64,000 nt of DNA from Arthrobacter sp. StoSoilB20 (GCF_019977295.1 NZ_AP024651.1:3410001-3474000), one strand, 5' to 3'. Shown: positions 14,951-23,407, counted from the stretch's first letter. Numbers and translations are program-made. The notes: generated from the letters alone by a model not told the origin.

Positions 14951-15437
14951 GAGGGATCCTTCCACAGACCTTCAGGCGTTTTCAGATCTCCCCCGTTTGC
15001 ATCCCGCAGAGTGCTCCGCAGGATACTTATTCCGGTTCCGCTATATGACCCGGACCCAGTCCACTCATTGGCTATGCACGTTAAGGAACGGCACGTCAAT
15101 GGCGCAGCTGAGAGGTAAAGCCCACCGCTATATGAAGGCTGAAGGTTAACAGGGAAGACGCAAATATCTACAATACGGCAAAGCAGCCTTCCTGTCTACC
15201 CCAGATCGTCCGTGATTGCAAGCACCGTTGCTGCAGGCACCTAAGCCGGCTGACTCTGCAGCGTCGGCAGGCAGTCCAACTGTCAGTACAGGAGGCAGTC
15301 CCGTCCCGACGACGCATCCCTCACCGTTCCCGCCTGCCGGCCACGGAATGCAGCAGCGGGCACAGCCGTTGAAAGGGTAGGCTGGCGCACGCCCCGCGAT
15401 AGCCTTGCAACACCACTCCCGGATCGGAAGAGAGACC
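14951..15437. other. Gene-free region between rpoB and the divergent thiolase
   Basis: About 490 bases with no credible coding frame. It holds a predicted rpoB promoter (15170-15198). It also holds an exactly repeated 11-mer, CCGCTATATGA, at 15038-15048 and 15125-15135. The rest, 15200-15437, should contain the thiolase promoter, but I cannot place it. The rpoB leader would be about 210 bases, long enough for regulation. Confidence 0.6.
15170..15198 (-). promoter_or_regulatory. Predicted rpoBC promoter
   Basis: On the minus strand: -35 TAGACA (15193-15198), a 17-base spacer, -10 TATTGT (15170-15175), giving a leader of about 210 bases before the TTG start. The match to the sigma-70-type consensus is good for a GC-rich genome. 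Two further TATAGC-like hexamers downstream (in the repeated 11-mers) could be additional start points. Confidence 0.45.
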
Positions 15438-16637
15438 ATGACCAACTCCGCTGACGACAATGACGTTGTCATCCTTGCCGCTGCCCGCACCCCACAGGGC
15501 CGGCTCAACGGGCAACTGGCGGGATTCACCGCCGTCGACCTTGGCGCGCATGCCATCACCGCGGCCCTCGCGGCCAGCGGCGTGAAAGCAGAACAAGTGG
15601 ACGCCGTGATCATGGGGCAGGTCCTCCAGGCAGGAGCCGGCCAGAACCCGGCCCGCCAGAGCGCCATTGCCGCGGGGGTGGGCTGGAACATCCCCGCAGT
15701 AACCATCAATAAGGTGTGCCTCTCGGGGCTCACTGCAGTCATCGATGCCGCACGAATGATCCGCAGCGGAGATGCCACAGTGGTGGTTGCAGGCGGTCAG
15801 GAATCAATGACCCGCGCGCCCCACCTCCTGCCGGGTTCGCGCCAAGGCTGGACATACGGTGCCGTCCAGGCCTTGGATGTTGCCGCGCACGACGGCCTCA
15901 CGGACGCTTTCGACGGGCAGTCGATGGGGTTGTCCACGGAAACCAAGAACGTGACACTTGGCATTGACCGCAAATCCCAGGACGAAGTGGCCGCTGCCTC
16001 CCACCAGCGTGCCGCTGCCGCAATCGCCGACGGAACGTTCGACGTCGAAATTGCTCCGGTGAGCGTCAAGCAGCGCAAGGGTGATCCACTGGTACTCAGC
16101 ACCGACGAAGGCGTCCGGCCCAACACCACGCTGGAGACCCTGGCCCCGCTCAAGGCCGCATTCGCTACGGACGGCACCATCACGGCCGGCAACTCCTCTC
16201 CCCTGTCCGACGGAGCCTCCGCGCTGGTTCTGACCAGCCGACGCTTCGCCGAGGACAACGGCCTGGACTACCTGGCTGTGGTCGGCAAGCCCGGCCAGGT
16301 TGCCGGGCCGGACAACTCGCTGCACTCCCAGCCATCCAATGCCATTGCCCAGGCACTGAAAAGGGCCGGCTGGGAAGCGGAAGACCTTGACTTTATTGAA
16401 ATCAATGAAGCTTTCGGCTCTGTGGCAGTCCAGTCCCTCAAGGACCTGCGCTACCCGCTGGAGAAGTGCAACATCCATGGCGGCGCCATCGCATTGGGCC
16501 ACCCCATTGGAGCATCCGGAGCGCGGCTCGCGTTGCATGCCGCCCACGAACTCAAGCGCAGGGGAACAGGCAAGGCCGCTGTTTCGCTGTGCGGCGGTGG
16601 CGGCCAAGGTGAAGCCCTGCTCCTGTACCGCGACTGA
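15438..16637 (+). CDS. Acetyl-CoA C-acetyltransferase (thiolase)
   Basis: Condenses two acetyl-CoA to acetoacetyl-CoA, or thiolytically cleaves 3-ketoacyl-CoA. It has 399 residues from MTNSADDND; a start 33 bases upstream is possible but lacks a ribosome site. The nucleophilic Cys lies in KVCLSGL (about residue 91). The catalytic His is in GGAIALGHPIGASGAR, and the second Cys is in CGGGGQGEA near the C-terminus. The NEAFGSVAV motif is present, so all catalytic elements are intact. It is transcribed away from rpoB and just ahead of the YbaK-type gene. Biosynthetic (AtoB/PhaA-like) versus degradative use cannot be decided from sequence. Confidence 0.93.
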   Translation: MTNSADDNDVVILAAARTPQGRLNGQLAGFTAVDLGAHAITAALAASGVKAEQVDAVIMGQVLQAGAGQNPARQSAIAAGVGWNIPAVTINKVCLSGLTAVIDAARMIRSGDATVVVAGGQESMTRAPHLLPGSRQGWTYGAVQALDVAAHDGLTDAFDGQSMGLSTETKNVTLGIDRKSQDEVAAASHQRAAAAIADGTFDVEIAPVSVKQRKGDPLVLSTDEGVRPNTTLETLAPLKAAFATDGTITAGNSSPLSDGASALVLTSRRFAEDNGLDYLAVVGKPGQVAGPDNSLHSQPSNAIAQALKRAGWEAEDLDFIEINEAFGSVAVQSLKDLRYPLEKCNIHGGAIALGHPIGASGARLALHAAHELKRRGTGKAAVSLCGGGGQGEALLLYRD

Positions 16638-16684
16638 CGATCGAACCGGGGCTGAGTCCCAATCCGCAGACGAGGAGAAACGAC

Positions 16685-17170
16685 GTGAATGATCCTGTGA
16701 CGGACGGGGCCGAACGGTTCCTGTCCGATGCTGCCGCCCGCGGACTGGACGTGGACGTCGTCGAGCGTCCAGCAGCCCGCAGCCTGGAAGAAGCCGCCGG
16801 GATCCTGGGCATCAGCCCGGCAGACATCGTGAAGTCGCTGGTGGTCAAGCACCGCGATGGCAGCTTCCTGTTCGCCCTGGTTCCAGGGGACCGCCAGATC
16901 TCCTGGCCGAAGCTGCGTGCACTGGTGGGGGTCAACAAGCTCTCACTCCCCCATGCTGACGTTGCGCTGGCCGCTACCGGCTATGAACGGGGAACCATCA
17001 CACCGCTCGGCAGCACGACGCCGTGGCCCGTGTACGCGGACGCCAGTATCACGGGCCGGCGCATCTCCATGGGAGCCGGCGCCCACGGACGCAGTGCCTT
17101 CGTGGATGCAGACGCACTCACAGCCGCGCTCGGCGCGGTGGTGGCGGACATCAGCGAACCCCTCCAATAG
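16685..17170 (+). CDS. YbaK/EbsC-type aminoacyl-tRNA deacylase
   Basis: 161 residues, a single YbaK/ProX domain. Family members hydrolyse mischarged tRNA, most often Cys-tRNA(Pro). The family core is visible as DIVKSLVVKH near the N-terminus (the Lys of this block is essential in the family), followed by GDRQISWPKLR and the glycine-rich GYERGTITPLGS. The start is GTG behind GAGGAG. It lies 47 bases after the thiolase on the same strand and is probably cotranscribed. It is followed by a strong terminator-like structure. Which tRNA it edits cannot be told from sequence. Confidence 0.88.
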   Translation: MNDPVTDGAERFLSDAAARGLDVDVVERPAARSLEEAAGILGISPADIVKSLVVKHRDGSFLFALVPGDRQISWPKLRALVGVNKLSLPHADVALAATGYERGTITPLGSTTPWPVYADASITGRRISMGAGAHGRSAFVDADALTAALGAVVADISEPLQ

Positions 17171-17177
17171 CCACGCG

Positions 17178-17227
17178 GGGTCACTTATGGCCCCCTCAAG
17201 GGGGGTTTATCGGGTAATAAGTGACCC
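17178..17227 (+). terminator. Nested inverted repeat with terminator after the YbaK gene
   Basis: An inner hairpin CCCCC-TCAA-GGGGG (17191-17204) followed by TTTAT is a canonical plus-strand terminator. It sits inside a second, perfect 11-bp inverted repeat (GGGTCACTTAT at 17178-17188; its complement at 17217-17227). The outer arms exclude the T-tract, so they could form a competing or additional structure. Confidence 0.75.
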
Positions 17228-17250
17228 TGCGTTGCAGTTAAAAGCAGGAA

Positions 17251-17284
17251 GCCCCGCCTTCTCCTTCGCAGGAGAGGACGGGGC
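17251..17284 (-). terminator. Terminator after rplL
   Basis: 15-bp stem with G-U pairs (arms 17251-17265 and 17270-17284) and a 4-base loop. On the minus strand it is followed by TTCCTGCTTTTAA. It lies 20 bases past the rplL stop and faces the terminator of the convergent YbaK gene. Confidence 0.8.
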
Positions 17285-17303
17285 GTCCACAAGCAGGAAC
17301 GAG

Positions 17304-17681
17304 TTACTTGAGGGTAACCGTTGCACCGGCTTCTTCGAGCTGAGCCTTTGCCTTCTCGGCAGCTTCCTTGGTGGCGCCTTCGAGAACAGCCTTCGGTGCG
17401 CTGTCAACCAGGTCCTTGGCTTCCTTGAGGCCGAGGGAGGTGATGGCGCGAACTTCCTTGATCACTGCGATCTTCTTGTCGCCAGCAGCTTCGAGAACGA
17501 CGTCGAATTCGGTCTTCTCTTCAGCAGCTTCAGCAGCTCCGCCAGCGGCGGGGCCGGCAACTGCAACAGCAGCAGCCGTAACTTCGAAGGTCTCTTCGAA
17601 GAGCTTGACGAACTCGGAGAGCTCGATGATGGTCAGTTCCTTGAAAGCTTCAATGAGCTCTTCGTTGCTGAGCTTCGCCAT
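17304..17681 (-). CDS. rplL: 50S ribosomal protein L7/L12
   Basis: Acidic stalk protein present in several copies per ribosome; it recruits and stimulates the translational GTPases. It has 125 residues. The layout is an N-terminal dimerisation helix ([20 protein letters not shown]), an Ala/Gly hinge (about residues 35-52), and a C-terminal domain with [20 protein letters not shown]. It follows rplJ by 76 bases, the standard L10-L7/L12 operon, under control of the leader upstream of rplJ. Confidence 0.99.
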   Translation of the reverse strand: MAKLSNEELIEAFKELTIIELSEFVKLFEETFEVTAAAVAVAGPAAGGAAEAAEEKTEFDVVLEAAGDKKIAVIKEVRAITSLGLKEAKDLVDSAPKAVLEGATKEAAEKAKAQLEEAGATVTLK

Positions 17682-17757
17682 GGTGGCGTCCTTCCATTAG
17701 TTGGTACAGGCGCGGACCAGGCCGCTCCGTGCACCGGAGTTTGATTGGGGGGAGAAC

Positions 17758-18360
17758 TTAGTTCTCTTCGGTTGCAGCTTCAGCGGCTTCGGCCGGAGCC
17801 GCAACCTCTTCAGCAGCAGCCTCAACAGCAGCCTCTTCAGCCGGAGCTTCTTCAGCGGCCGGTGCAGATGCGCCGCCCTCTTCTTCAAGCTTGAGGCGCA
17901 GGGCGTCGATGATGCGTGCAGCAGCGGATGCGGGAGCCTTGAGGACACCAGCAACGCGGGCAAGCTGCAGTTCGCGGGACTCGAGGGCTGCCAGTGCGGC
18001 AACTCCTGCTGCGTCCAATGCCTTGCCTTCGAAGACGCCGGTCTTGATAACCAGCTGCTTGTTGGCCTTGGCAAAGTCCGTCAGGCTCTTGGCAGCAGCA
18101 ACAGCGTCACCCTTGATGAAGGCGATTGCAGTAGGGCCGGCGAGCTGATCGTTGAATGCATCAACACCAGCTTCCTTGGCTGCAATTGCACTCAGGGTGT
18201 TCTTGACGACCGAGAACTTGGTGTCCTGGCCGAGCGCAACACGCAGTTCCTTGAGCTGTGCAACAGTGAGCCCGCGGTATTCGGTCAGGACAGCCGCGTT
18301 CGATTCCTTGAAATCGTTGGTGATCTCCGCAACAGCGGAAACCTTGCTAGGCGTTGTCAT
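17758..18360 (-). CDS. rplJ: 50S ribosomal protein L10
   Basis: L10 is the base of the ribosomal stalk; it binds 23S rRNA and carries the L7/L12 dimers. It has 200 residues. The conserved N-terminal domain (LTEYRGLTVAQLKELR, FSVVKNTLSAIA) is followed by GPTAIAFIKGD. An Ala/Glu-rich C-terminal tail of about 35 residues (EEEGGASAPAAEEAP...) extends beyond the minimal L10, as in other Micrococcaceae. The start ATG has GGAAGGAGG just upstream. Expression is probably controlled by the attenuator leader at 18380-18640. Confidence 0.98.
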   Translation of the reverse strand: MTTPSKVSAVAEITNDFKESNAAVLTEYRGLTVAQLKELRVALGQDTKFSVVKNTLSAIAAKEAGVDAFNDQLAGPTAIAFIKGDAVAAAKSLTDFAKANKQLVIKTGVFEGKALDAAGVAALAALESRELQLARVAGVLKAPASAAARIIDALRLKLEEEGGASAPAAEEAPAEEAAVEAAAEEVAAPAEAAEAATEEN

Positions 18361-18379
18361 AACCCTCCTTCCGGGGAAT

Positions 18380-18640
18380 AAAGCCGGTCTTCCGGGTCCC
18401 CGCTCACGAGAGCTAAAACTAAAAACGCCCCGCGCAGATGCACGGGGCTTGGCTCAACACAGACTGAATCCGTGGAGACTTGCTTCGTTCACCTGCGCCG
18501 GCCGCCCTATGTTCAGGGTCCTTCGTCAAGGAATTCACTGTGGTCCCTCGGGCGCAACTGCAGAATTGAGCTGTGCCCGAAAGAGTGGATTCCCATCAAC
18601 CGACGGTCTTTGGTACTTCAAGGTTACGGGAGAGTGTTCC
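18380..18640 (-). ncRNA. Probable L10 leader (autoregulatory 5' UTR of rplJL)
   Basis: About 300 bases upstream of rplJ contain no gene but are rich in paired segments. The segment ends with an intrinsic-terminator-like hairpin at 18427-18448. L10(L12)4 binding to such leaders is the established feedback mechanism for rplJL. A purine-rich AGGTGAACGAAGCAAG stretch in the middle of the leader (minus strand, near 18485-18500) is the kind of internal-loop sequence L10 recognises. The family assignment is by position and the attenuator, not by a covariance search. Confidence 0.55.
18421..18448 (-). terminator. Attenuator-type terminator in the rplJ leader
   Basis: Stem of about 10 bp closed by GCCCCG/CGGGGC (18427-18448). 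On the minus strand it is followed by CGTTTTTAGTTTT. It lies 60-70 bases before the rplJ start and more than 200 bases past the preceding GNAT gene. It is therefore better placed as a premature terminator controlling rplJL than as that gene's own terminator. Confidence 0.65.
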
Positions 18641-18661
18641 CCAAACCAAATCGGGGGCGGA

Positions 18662-19831
18662 CTAGTCCGACGACGTCGTGTCCTTGCCCCGTCCGGGAAG
18701 TTCCTTTTGCCAGAGTCCGGTGACGCCCGCCGTCGTAAATCCCAACTGCTTGTTCACCGTAAGGAGGTAACGGTTCTCCGGTGCGTTCCAGGTGTAGATC
18801 ACCCGGGCGTCCGGGAACTGCTCGCTGAGCCTCTCCATGTTGGCCACTTTGATCAGCAGGCCCAGCTTGTTGCCCCGGTGTTCCTGGAGGACCAAGGTGT
18901 CGTCCTGGAACACCACGTCCTGGCGATGGGCCAGCACGCTGATGGTTGTCAGGCCAACCAGCCTTCCGGTCTCGACATGTTCGACGGCGGTGACCACCGT
19001 GCGCCGGCCCTGCGCCAGGGCTGCGTCTTCAGTTTCGCGAAGGACGGCGGGGTCGAACACCATGCCGCTTGCCTCCACTTCAGGAGCTTCTTCGTCCCCC
19101 TCGTCGCGAACCACCTCACCGGCCGCATTCTCCAACTCGGCGACGGCCTCAAGCCACGGTTCCGGGCATCGGTCAGTCCAGTGGTGCAGCGCATAACGGC
19201 CACCGTTGGCTTCCTCGGCCTCCAACTGCAGGTCACCAACCAGTTTGGAATCCAGCGGCAGTATGCAGGAGCTGAACTGCTCAATGTGCTGCAGCGTATA
19301 GCCGGCACGTTTGGCGAAATCCACTTCCCGGCTGCTGACCGGCACAAAGCCTGCACCGCTTCCAGGGATCAACTGGTCTTCGGGAACCTCAGTCAGGGAT
19401 GTTGCAGGATGGTTGGTGTCCACCAGGATCATGGTCCTGCCCTCCGCCCGGGCCAACTCCTCCGCAGCCTCGAGCAATTGGCGCCCGACGCCCTGGCTTT
19501 GATGCTCAGGCAGGATGTCAAGGGTGAACTCGGCCAGGTCCATGTTGTCCGTCAGGGGCAAGGCGATGTCCACGGTGCCCACAATCGTTCCGTTTACCTT
19601 GGCCACCAGGATGATCTGGCGCTCATAAGGATCGGAGAACTCCAGGAGTTTCTCCAGCGGGGTATAGGCGAGATCGTCACTCCCCCAGGTCTCCATCCTT
19701 ACCCGCCGGCCCACTTCCACGGCGTCCAGGAAATCAGCGGCATCGGGGCTGTCCAGGGTGTCAGGCACCCACAGCTGCTCGACATGAACGGTCTTTGCCT
19801 CGTCTACAGTCATCCCAACCGTTTCTGCCAT
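18662..19831 (-). CDS. Double-GNAT N-acetyltransferase, paralogue A
   Basis: 389 residues with two GNAT-like halves. The first (about residues 70-160) has IVGTVDIALPL followed by the acetyl-CoA loop HQSQGVGRQLLE. The second (about 280-385) has VGLTTISVL and the pyrophosphate loop HRGNKLGLLIK, then YTWNAPENRYLLTVNKQLGF. This tandem arrangement resembles mycothiol-synthase-like and antibiotic-acetyltransferase-like GNATs, but the substrate is unknown. It is clearly paralogous to the gene just upstream, with which it overlaps; a second ATG at 19813 forms an ATGA overlap with that gene's stop. It lies immediately upstream of the rplJ leader. Confidence 0.8.
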   Translation of the reverse strand: MAETVGMTVDEAKTVHVEQLWVPDTLDSPDAADFLDAVEVGRRVRMETWGSDDLAYTPLEKLLEFSDPYERQIILVAKVNGTIVGTVDIALPLTDNMDLAEFTLDILPEHQSQGVGRQLLEAAEELARAEGRTMILVDTNHPATSLTEVPEDQLIPGSGAGFVPVSSREVDFAKRAGYTLQHIEQFSSCILPLDSKLVGDLQLEAEEANGGRYALHHWTDRCPEPWLEAVAELENAAGEVVRDEGDEEAPEVEASGMVFDPAVLRETEDAALAQGRRTVVTAVEHVETGRLVGLTTISVLAHRQDVVFQDDTLVLQEHRGNKLGLLIKVANMERLSEQFPDARVIYTWNAPENRYLLTVNKQLGFTTAGVTGLWQKELPGRGKDTTSSD

Positions 19832-20916
19832 TCGCCTTCCAAGCCGGAGGGCTTGAATCCCAGGGCGATATTAATGGCCAGCATATGCCGGTTTTCATTG
19901 GCGTTCCATGTCATAACCGACGTGGCGTCCGGCCAAAGCTGCATCGCACGGCGAAGGTTGGCGATCTTGACCAGCATCCCCAAGCGGTGCCCACGGTGTC
20001 CAGGGGCTACCAGTGTGTCCTCCTGAAAGACCACCGCCGGCATCGCCCCACGGTGAGTGAGGACGGTATAGGCAGCCAATTCACCCGTGGCATCGTGGCG
20101 CGCAACCGCAACCACCCAATCAAGGCCGCTTGCACTCCATGTGGACTCTTCCTGGCGGACACGTACGGCATCCCATTCTTCGCCTTCCCAGCCCAACCCG
20201 GCGATGGGCACTTCCGTACTCATCAGGCTCTTGAGGCGCGCGAAGACCTTCACCAGATCCTCGGGGCACCGGTCCTGCCAGGTAATGACGCTATACCCCG
20301 CAGCTCCTGGCATCGCTTCATCTTCCAGCGTGCCCAGCACCGTTTCCGCTACGGGAAGGCCCAACGTGCTGTTCGTTTCGACTTGCTCCAGCGAATATCC
20401 GTGATGAAGGGCAAAACGCGTGGAGGGGTTGTCCGATGGGACACCACCCGTTCCGGATTTAGCCTTCACCAACTCTGCGCCCGCCAGCACCGGCCCGATC
20501 GGTTCCCCGCAATAGCCGTCAAAAGAGATGCGGTCGCGGTCCTTCGCCAGCTGTTCGAGGACGTTGAGTATCCCGGACCCAAACCCGCGCCGCCGGAAAG
20601 GTGCGGCGACAAGGACGTCCACGCCCGCCGTCGTCGTGTTCTCGCTCAGTGGCAGCGTCAGCGTGCCGCTGCCCACCACAGCATCACCGAGAAACGCCAG
20701 AAACACCTGCCGTTCCTCGTATTCACTCCCGCGCCAGAAGACGGCTGCCTCCGTCAGGGTGGCACAGCGGTCAGCGTTGCCCCAGAGCTCCATGTGATGC
20801 TCCACGTTCAGTCGATGGAACGCCTGGAATTCCGGGGATTCTCCGCCGGGTTTGTCGGGCACGCGGATGCGTTCGACGGACAGCCCGCCATTTTCGGAAG
20901 AGTTCGACGACGACAC
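19810..20916 (-). CDS. Double-GNAT N-acetyltransferase, paralogue B
   Basis: About 368 residues from a GTG at 20916; the longer frame upstream looks non-coding and runs toward the rplA terminator. It has two GNAT halves: VVGSGTLTLPLSENTTTAG then FRRRGFGSGILN in the first, and LAAYTVLTHR, HRGHRLGMLVK and TWNANENRHMLAINIALGF in the second. The C-terminal half aligns by eye with paralogue A along its length (VVFQEDTLVAPGHRGHRLGMLVKIANLRR against VVFQDDTLVLQEHRGNKLGLLIKVANMER, taken in parts). The pair is one translationally coupled unit, placed between rplA and rplJ. The substrate is unknown. The start is uncertain because no strong ribosome site is visible. Confidence 0.75.
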   Translation of the reverse strand: MSSSNSSENGGLSVERIRVPDKPGGESPEFQAFHRLNVEHHMELWGNADRCATLTEAAVFWRGSEYEERQVFLAFLGDAVVGSGTLTLPLSENTTTAGVDVLVAAPFRRRGFGSGILNVLEQLAKDRDRISFDGYCGEPIGPVLAGAELVKAKSGTGGVPSDNPSTRFALHHGYSLEQVETNSTLGLPVAETVLGTLEDEAMPGAAGYSVITWQDRCPEDLVKVFARLKSLMSTEVPIAGLGWEGEEWDAVRVRQEESTWSASGLDWVVAVARHDATGELAAYTVLTHRGAMPAVVFQEDTLVAPGHRGHRLGMLVKIANLRRAMQLWPDATSVMTWNANENRHMLAINIALGFKPSGLEGEWQKRLG

Positions 20917-20979
20917 GCACCACAGCCTACGGCCCACCTTGGGCTGCGAACAGGGCGGGCGGCAACATCCGGGCAAGAA

Positions 20980-21012
20980 AAAGGACCGCCCGGCTAAGCC
21001 GGACGGTCCTTT
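20980..21012 (-). terminator. Terminator after rplA
   Basis: 16-bp stem with one G-U pair (arms 20980-20995 and 20997-21012), A-rich on one side and T-rich on the other, so it can work in either direction. It lies 25 bases past the rplA stop and separates rplKA from the GNAT pair. Confidence 0.85.
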
Positions 21013-21036
21013 TCTCAGAGCCAGTGCTCCCGAAGC

Positions 21037-21744
21037 TTACGCGTCGGTGAGAACCTTGGTGACGTTCGGGTCAACGGTGATGCCCGGACCGAACGTGGTG
21101 GCAACGGTAGCCTTCTGGATGTAGCGGCCCTTGGAAGCGGACGGCTTCAAACGAAGAACCTCTTCCAGTGCTGCTGCGTAGTTCTCGGCCAGCTTGTTGG
21201 CGTCGAAAGACACCTTGCCGATGATGAAGTGCAGGTTCGAGTGCTTGTCGACGCGGAAGTCGATCTTGCCACCCTTGATGTCGTTGACAGCCTTGGTGAC
21301 ATCCGGGGTAACCGTGCCGGTCTTCGGGTTCGGCATGAGGTTACGCGGGCCGAGGACCTTACCGAGGCGGCCAACCTTGCCCATGAGGTCAGGGGTTGCC
21401 ACTGCGGCGTCGAAGTCGGTCCAGCCGGCTGCGATCTTTTCGATCAGGTCATCGGAACCAACGAAGTCGGCGCCTGCAGCGATTGCTGCTTCAGCCTTGT
21501 CACCGGTTGCGAAAACGAGGACGCGGGCGGTCTTACCGGTGCCGTGCGGCAGGTTGACGGTGCCACGGACCATCTGGTCGGCCTTACGCGGGTCAACGCC
21601 CAGGCGGAAAGCGACCTCAACGGTTGCGTCGAACTTGGAAGGGTTGGTGTCCTTCGCGAGGTTGATGGCTTCGATCGGGGCGTAGACCTTGTCTGCCTCG
21701 ATCTTGGCTACGGCTGCCTCATATGCTTTGCTGCGCTTTGCCAT
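21037..21744 (-). CDS. rplA: 50S ribosomal protein L1
   Basis: L1 forms the mobile stalk next to the E site and often represses its own operon by binding mRNA. It has 235 residues from [12 protein letters not shown], with AAGGAG just upstream; the longer open frame begins inside the intergenic region. The conserved rRNA-binding blocks ([35 protein letters not shown]) are intact. It follows rplK by 132 bases on the same strand. That gap contains a GTCG...GGATCC/GGATCC...CGAC hairpin near 21800-21835, a possible L1 regulatory site. Confidence 0.98.
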   Translation of the reverse strand: MAKRSKAYEAAVAKIEADKVYAPIEAINLAKDTNPSKFDATVEVAFRLGVDPRKADQMVRGTVNLPHGTGKTARVLVFATGDKAEAAIAAGADFVGSDDLIEKIAAGWTDFDAAVATPDLMGKVGRLGKVLGPRNLMPNPKTGTVTPDVTKAVNDIKGGKIDFRVDKHSNLHFIIGKVSFDANKLAENYAAALEEVLRLKPSASKGRYIQKATVATTFGPGITVDPNVTKVLTDA

Positions 21745-21876
21745 GCTGCTGTTTCTCCTTGTGCAGTTGTGGTCTGCGGACCGCGCTGGGCCCTGCCACA
21801 GTCGTGGATCCGGCAAGGATCCTGCGACATTTCAAATGTTTCAGATGCCGGTTGCCCGGCGGGTAAAAAGCTGGAA

Positions 21877-22308
21877 TCAGCCTTCTACGGTGATGCCCAT
21901 GGAGCGGGCGGTGCCGGCGATGATCAGGGCAGCAGCCTTGATGTCGTTGGCGTTGAGGTCTTCCATCTTGGTGGAAGCAATTTCCTCGACCTGTGCCTGG
22001 GTCAGCTTGGCAACCTTGACGGTGTGCGGGGTAGCTGAACCCTTGGCGACGCCTGCAGCCTTCTTGATGAGCTCTGCAGCCGGCGGGGTCTTGGTGATGA
22101 AGGTGAAGGAACGGTCTTCGTAGACCGTGATTTCCACCGGGATAACGTTTCCGCGCTGGGATTCCGTTGCAGCGTTGTACGCCTTGCAGAATTCCATGAT
22201 GTTGACACCGTGCTGGCCAAGCGCAGGACCGATCGGCGGGGCCGGGTTAGCGGCACCTGCCTGGATCTGCAGCTTGATGAGGCCGGTGACCTTCTTCTTG
22301 GGAGCCAA
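21877..22308 (-). CDS. rplK: 50S ribosomal protein L11
   Basis: L11 binds the GTPase-associated centre of 23S rRNA and is needed for the RelA-dependent stringent response. It has 143 residues from a TTG start ([15 protein letters not shown]), preceded by AAGGA 7 bases upstream. The proline-rich N-terminal motif [17 protein letters not shown] is the site where thiopeptide resistance mutations map in other bacteria, and it is intact. The C-terminal rRNA-binding domain follows. It lies 130 bases downstream of nusG, a gap containing an imperfect 13-bp hairpin (22390-22422). Confidence 0.98.
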
Positions 22309-22438
22309 TGTAGGGTCCTTCTCTCAATAGCTTCCTGGGGCACAGGAGCGCGTCCCAGGTTTTTGGCCGCCATGGCGAGGCGGCCGGCCGCTCCCGAACT
22401 GCTAAGCAGGCAGTACCGGAGCGAAATTTTGGAATCAG

Positions 22439-23293
22439 CTAGATCTTGGTGACCTGGTTGAATGCGAGCGTCACCGGGGTTTCGCGCTCGAAGATCGAGA
22501 CCAGGACCACCAGGGTCTGGGACTCGGGCTTGATCTCGGAGATCGTCGCCGGAAGGGTCTCGAACGGGCCCTCCTTGACGATGACCGACTCGCCGACCTC
22601 GAAGTCGACGGCCACGGGAGCCTGGTTCTGCTTGTTGACCGGCTTGCCCTGCTCTGCCTGCTCTTCTTCGAAGACCGGGGCGAGCATGGAGAAGACCTCG
22701 TCAAGGCGCAGCGGAACGGGGTTGTGGGCGTTGCCCACGAAGCCGGTAACACCAGGGGTGTGGCGAACGGCGCCCCAGGAGGCGTCCGTCAGGTCCATGC
22801 GGACCAGGACGTAACCGGGGATGCGAACGCGGTTGATCACCTTGCGCTGCGCATTCTTGATCTCGACAACCTCTTCCATGGGGACCTGGATTTCGAAGAT
22901 GTAATCTTCCATGTCCAGGGTCTGGATGCGGGTCTCGAGGTTGGCCTTTACGCGGTTCTCGTAACCTGCGTAGGAGTGGATGACGTACCAGTCACCTTCC
23001 TGGCGGCGCAGCTTGGCCTTGAATTCTTCAGCCGGGTCAGCGGGCGCTGCAGCAGCAGCGGCTGCGAGGTCGTCGCCGTCGGACTCTTCCGAAGCGTCGT
23101 CATCATCTGCGACATCGCCGGACGCATCATCGGACTCGTCGTCCACGTCGGCTTCGAAGTCCTCTTCGGAATCGTCGGCGTCGGCAGATTCGGGCGCAGC
23201 AGAATCAACCTCGGACTCTTCCACAGCCTCAGCTGCGGCGTCGTCGGCTGCTTCCAGCTCAGTCTCGTTTACCTCGAGCTCCTGCTCAGACAC
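22439..23293 (-). CDS. nusG: Transcription termination/antitermination factor NusG with a long acidic N-terminal extension
   Basis: NusG/Spt5 factor that binds the RNA polymerase clamp and links transcription to Rho and the ribosome. It has 284 residues from a GTG at 23293 ([12 protein letters not shown]), chosen because AGGAG lies 5 bases upstream. The NGN domain begins around residue 96 ([20 protein letters not shown]) and includes [12 protein letters not shown]. The KOW domain ends the protein ([12 protein letters not shown]). About 95 residues before the NGN domain are strongly acidic and low-complexity (Asp/Glu/Ser/Ala), then an alanine run. Such extensions are known in actinobacterial NusG, but this one is long. 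It follows secE. Confidence 0.97.
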   Translation of the reverse strand: MSEQELEVNETELEAADDAAAEAVEESEVDSAAPESADADDSEEDFEADVDDESDDASGDVADDDDASEESDGDDLAAAAAAAPADPAEEFKAKLRRQEGDWYVIHSYAGYENRVKANLETRIQTLDMEDYIFEIQVPMEEVVEIKNAQRKVINRVRIPGYVLVRMDLTDASWGAVRHTPGVTGFVGNAHNPVPLRLDEVFSMLAPVFEEEQAEQGKPVNKQNQAPVAVDFEVGESVIVKEGPFETLPATISEIKPESQTLVVLVSIFERETPVTLAFNQVTKI

Positions 23294-23343
23294 TTGGTCT
23301 CCTGCTTCCTCATTGCCTAACATGCCTATTTAAATGGCTCAAT

Positions 23344-23398
23344 TCCGCAAACCCCGCGCAATTCCTGAATAACCAAGGAATTCCACACAGTTTGCGGA
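23344..23398 (-). other. Two-tier stem structure between secE and nusG
   Basis: A perfect 9-bp outer inverted repeat (TCCGCAAAC at 23344-23352; complement at 23390-23398) encloses a perfect 7-bp inner one (AATTCCT at 23360-23366; complement at 23376-23382). The 55-base element fills most of the secE-nusG gap. There is no T-tract, so it looks like a folded mRNA element rather than a terminator. Confidence 0.6.
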
Positions 23399-23407
23399 CA
23401 GATCCGC

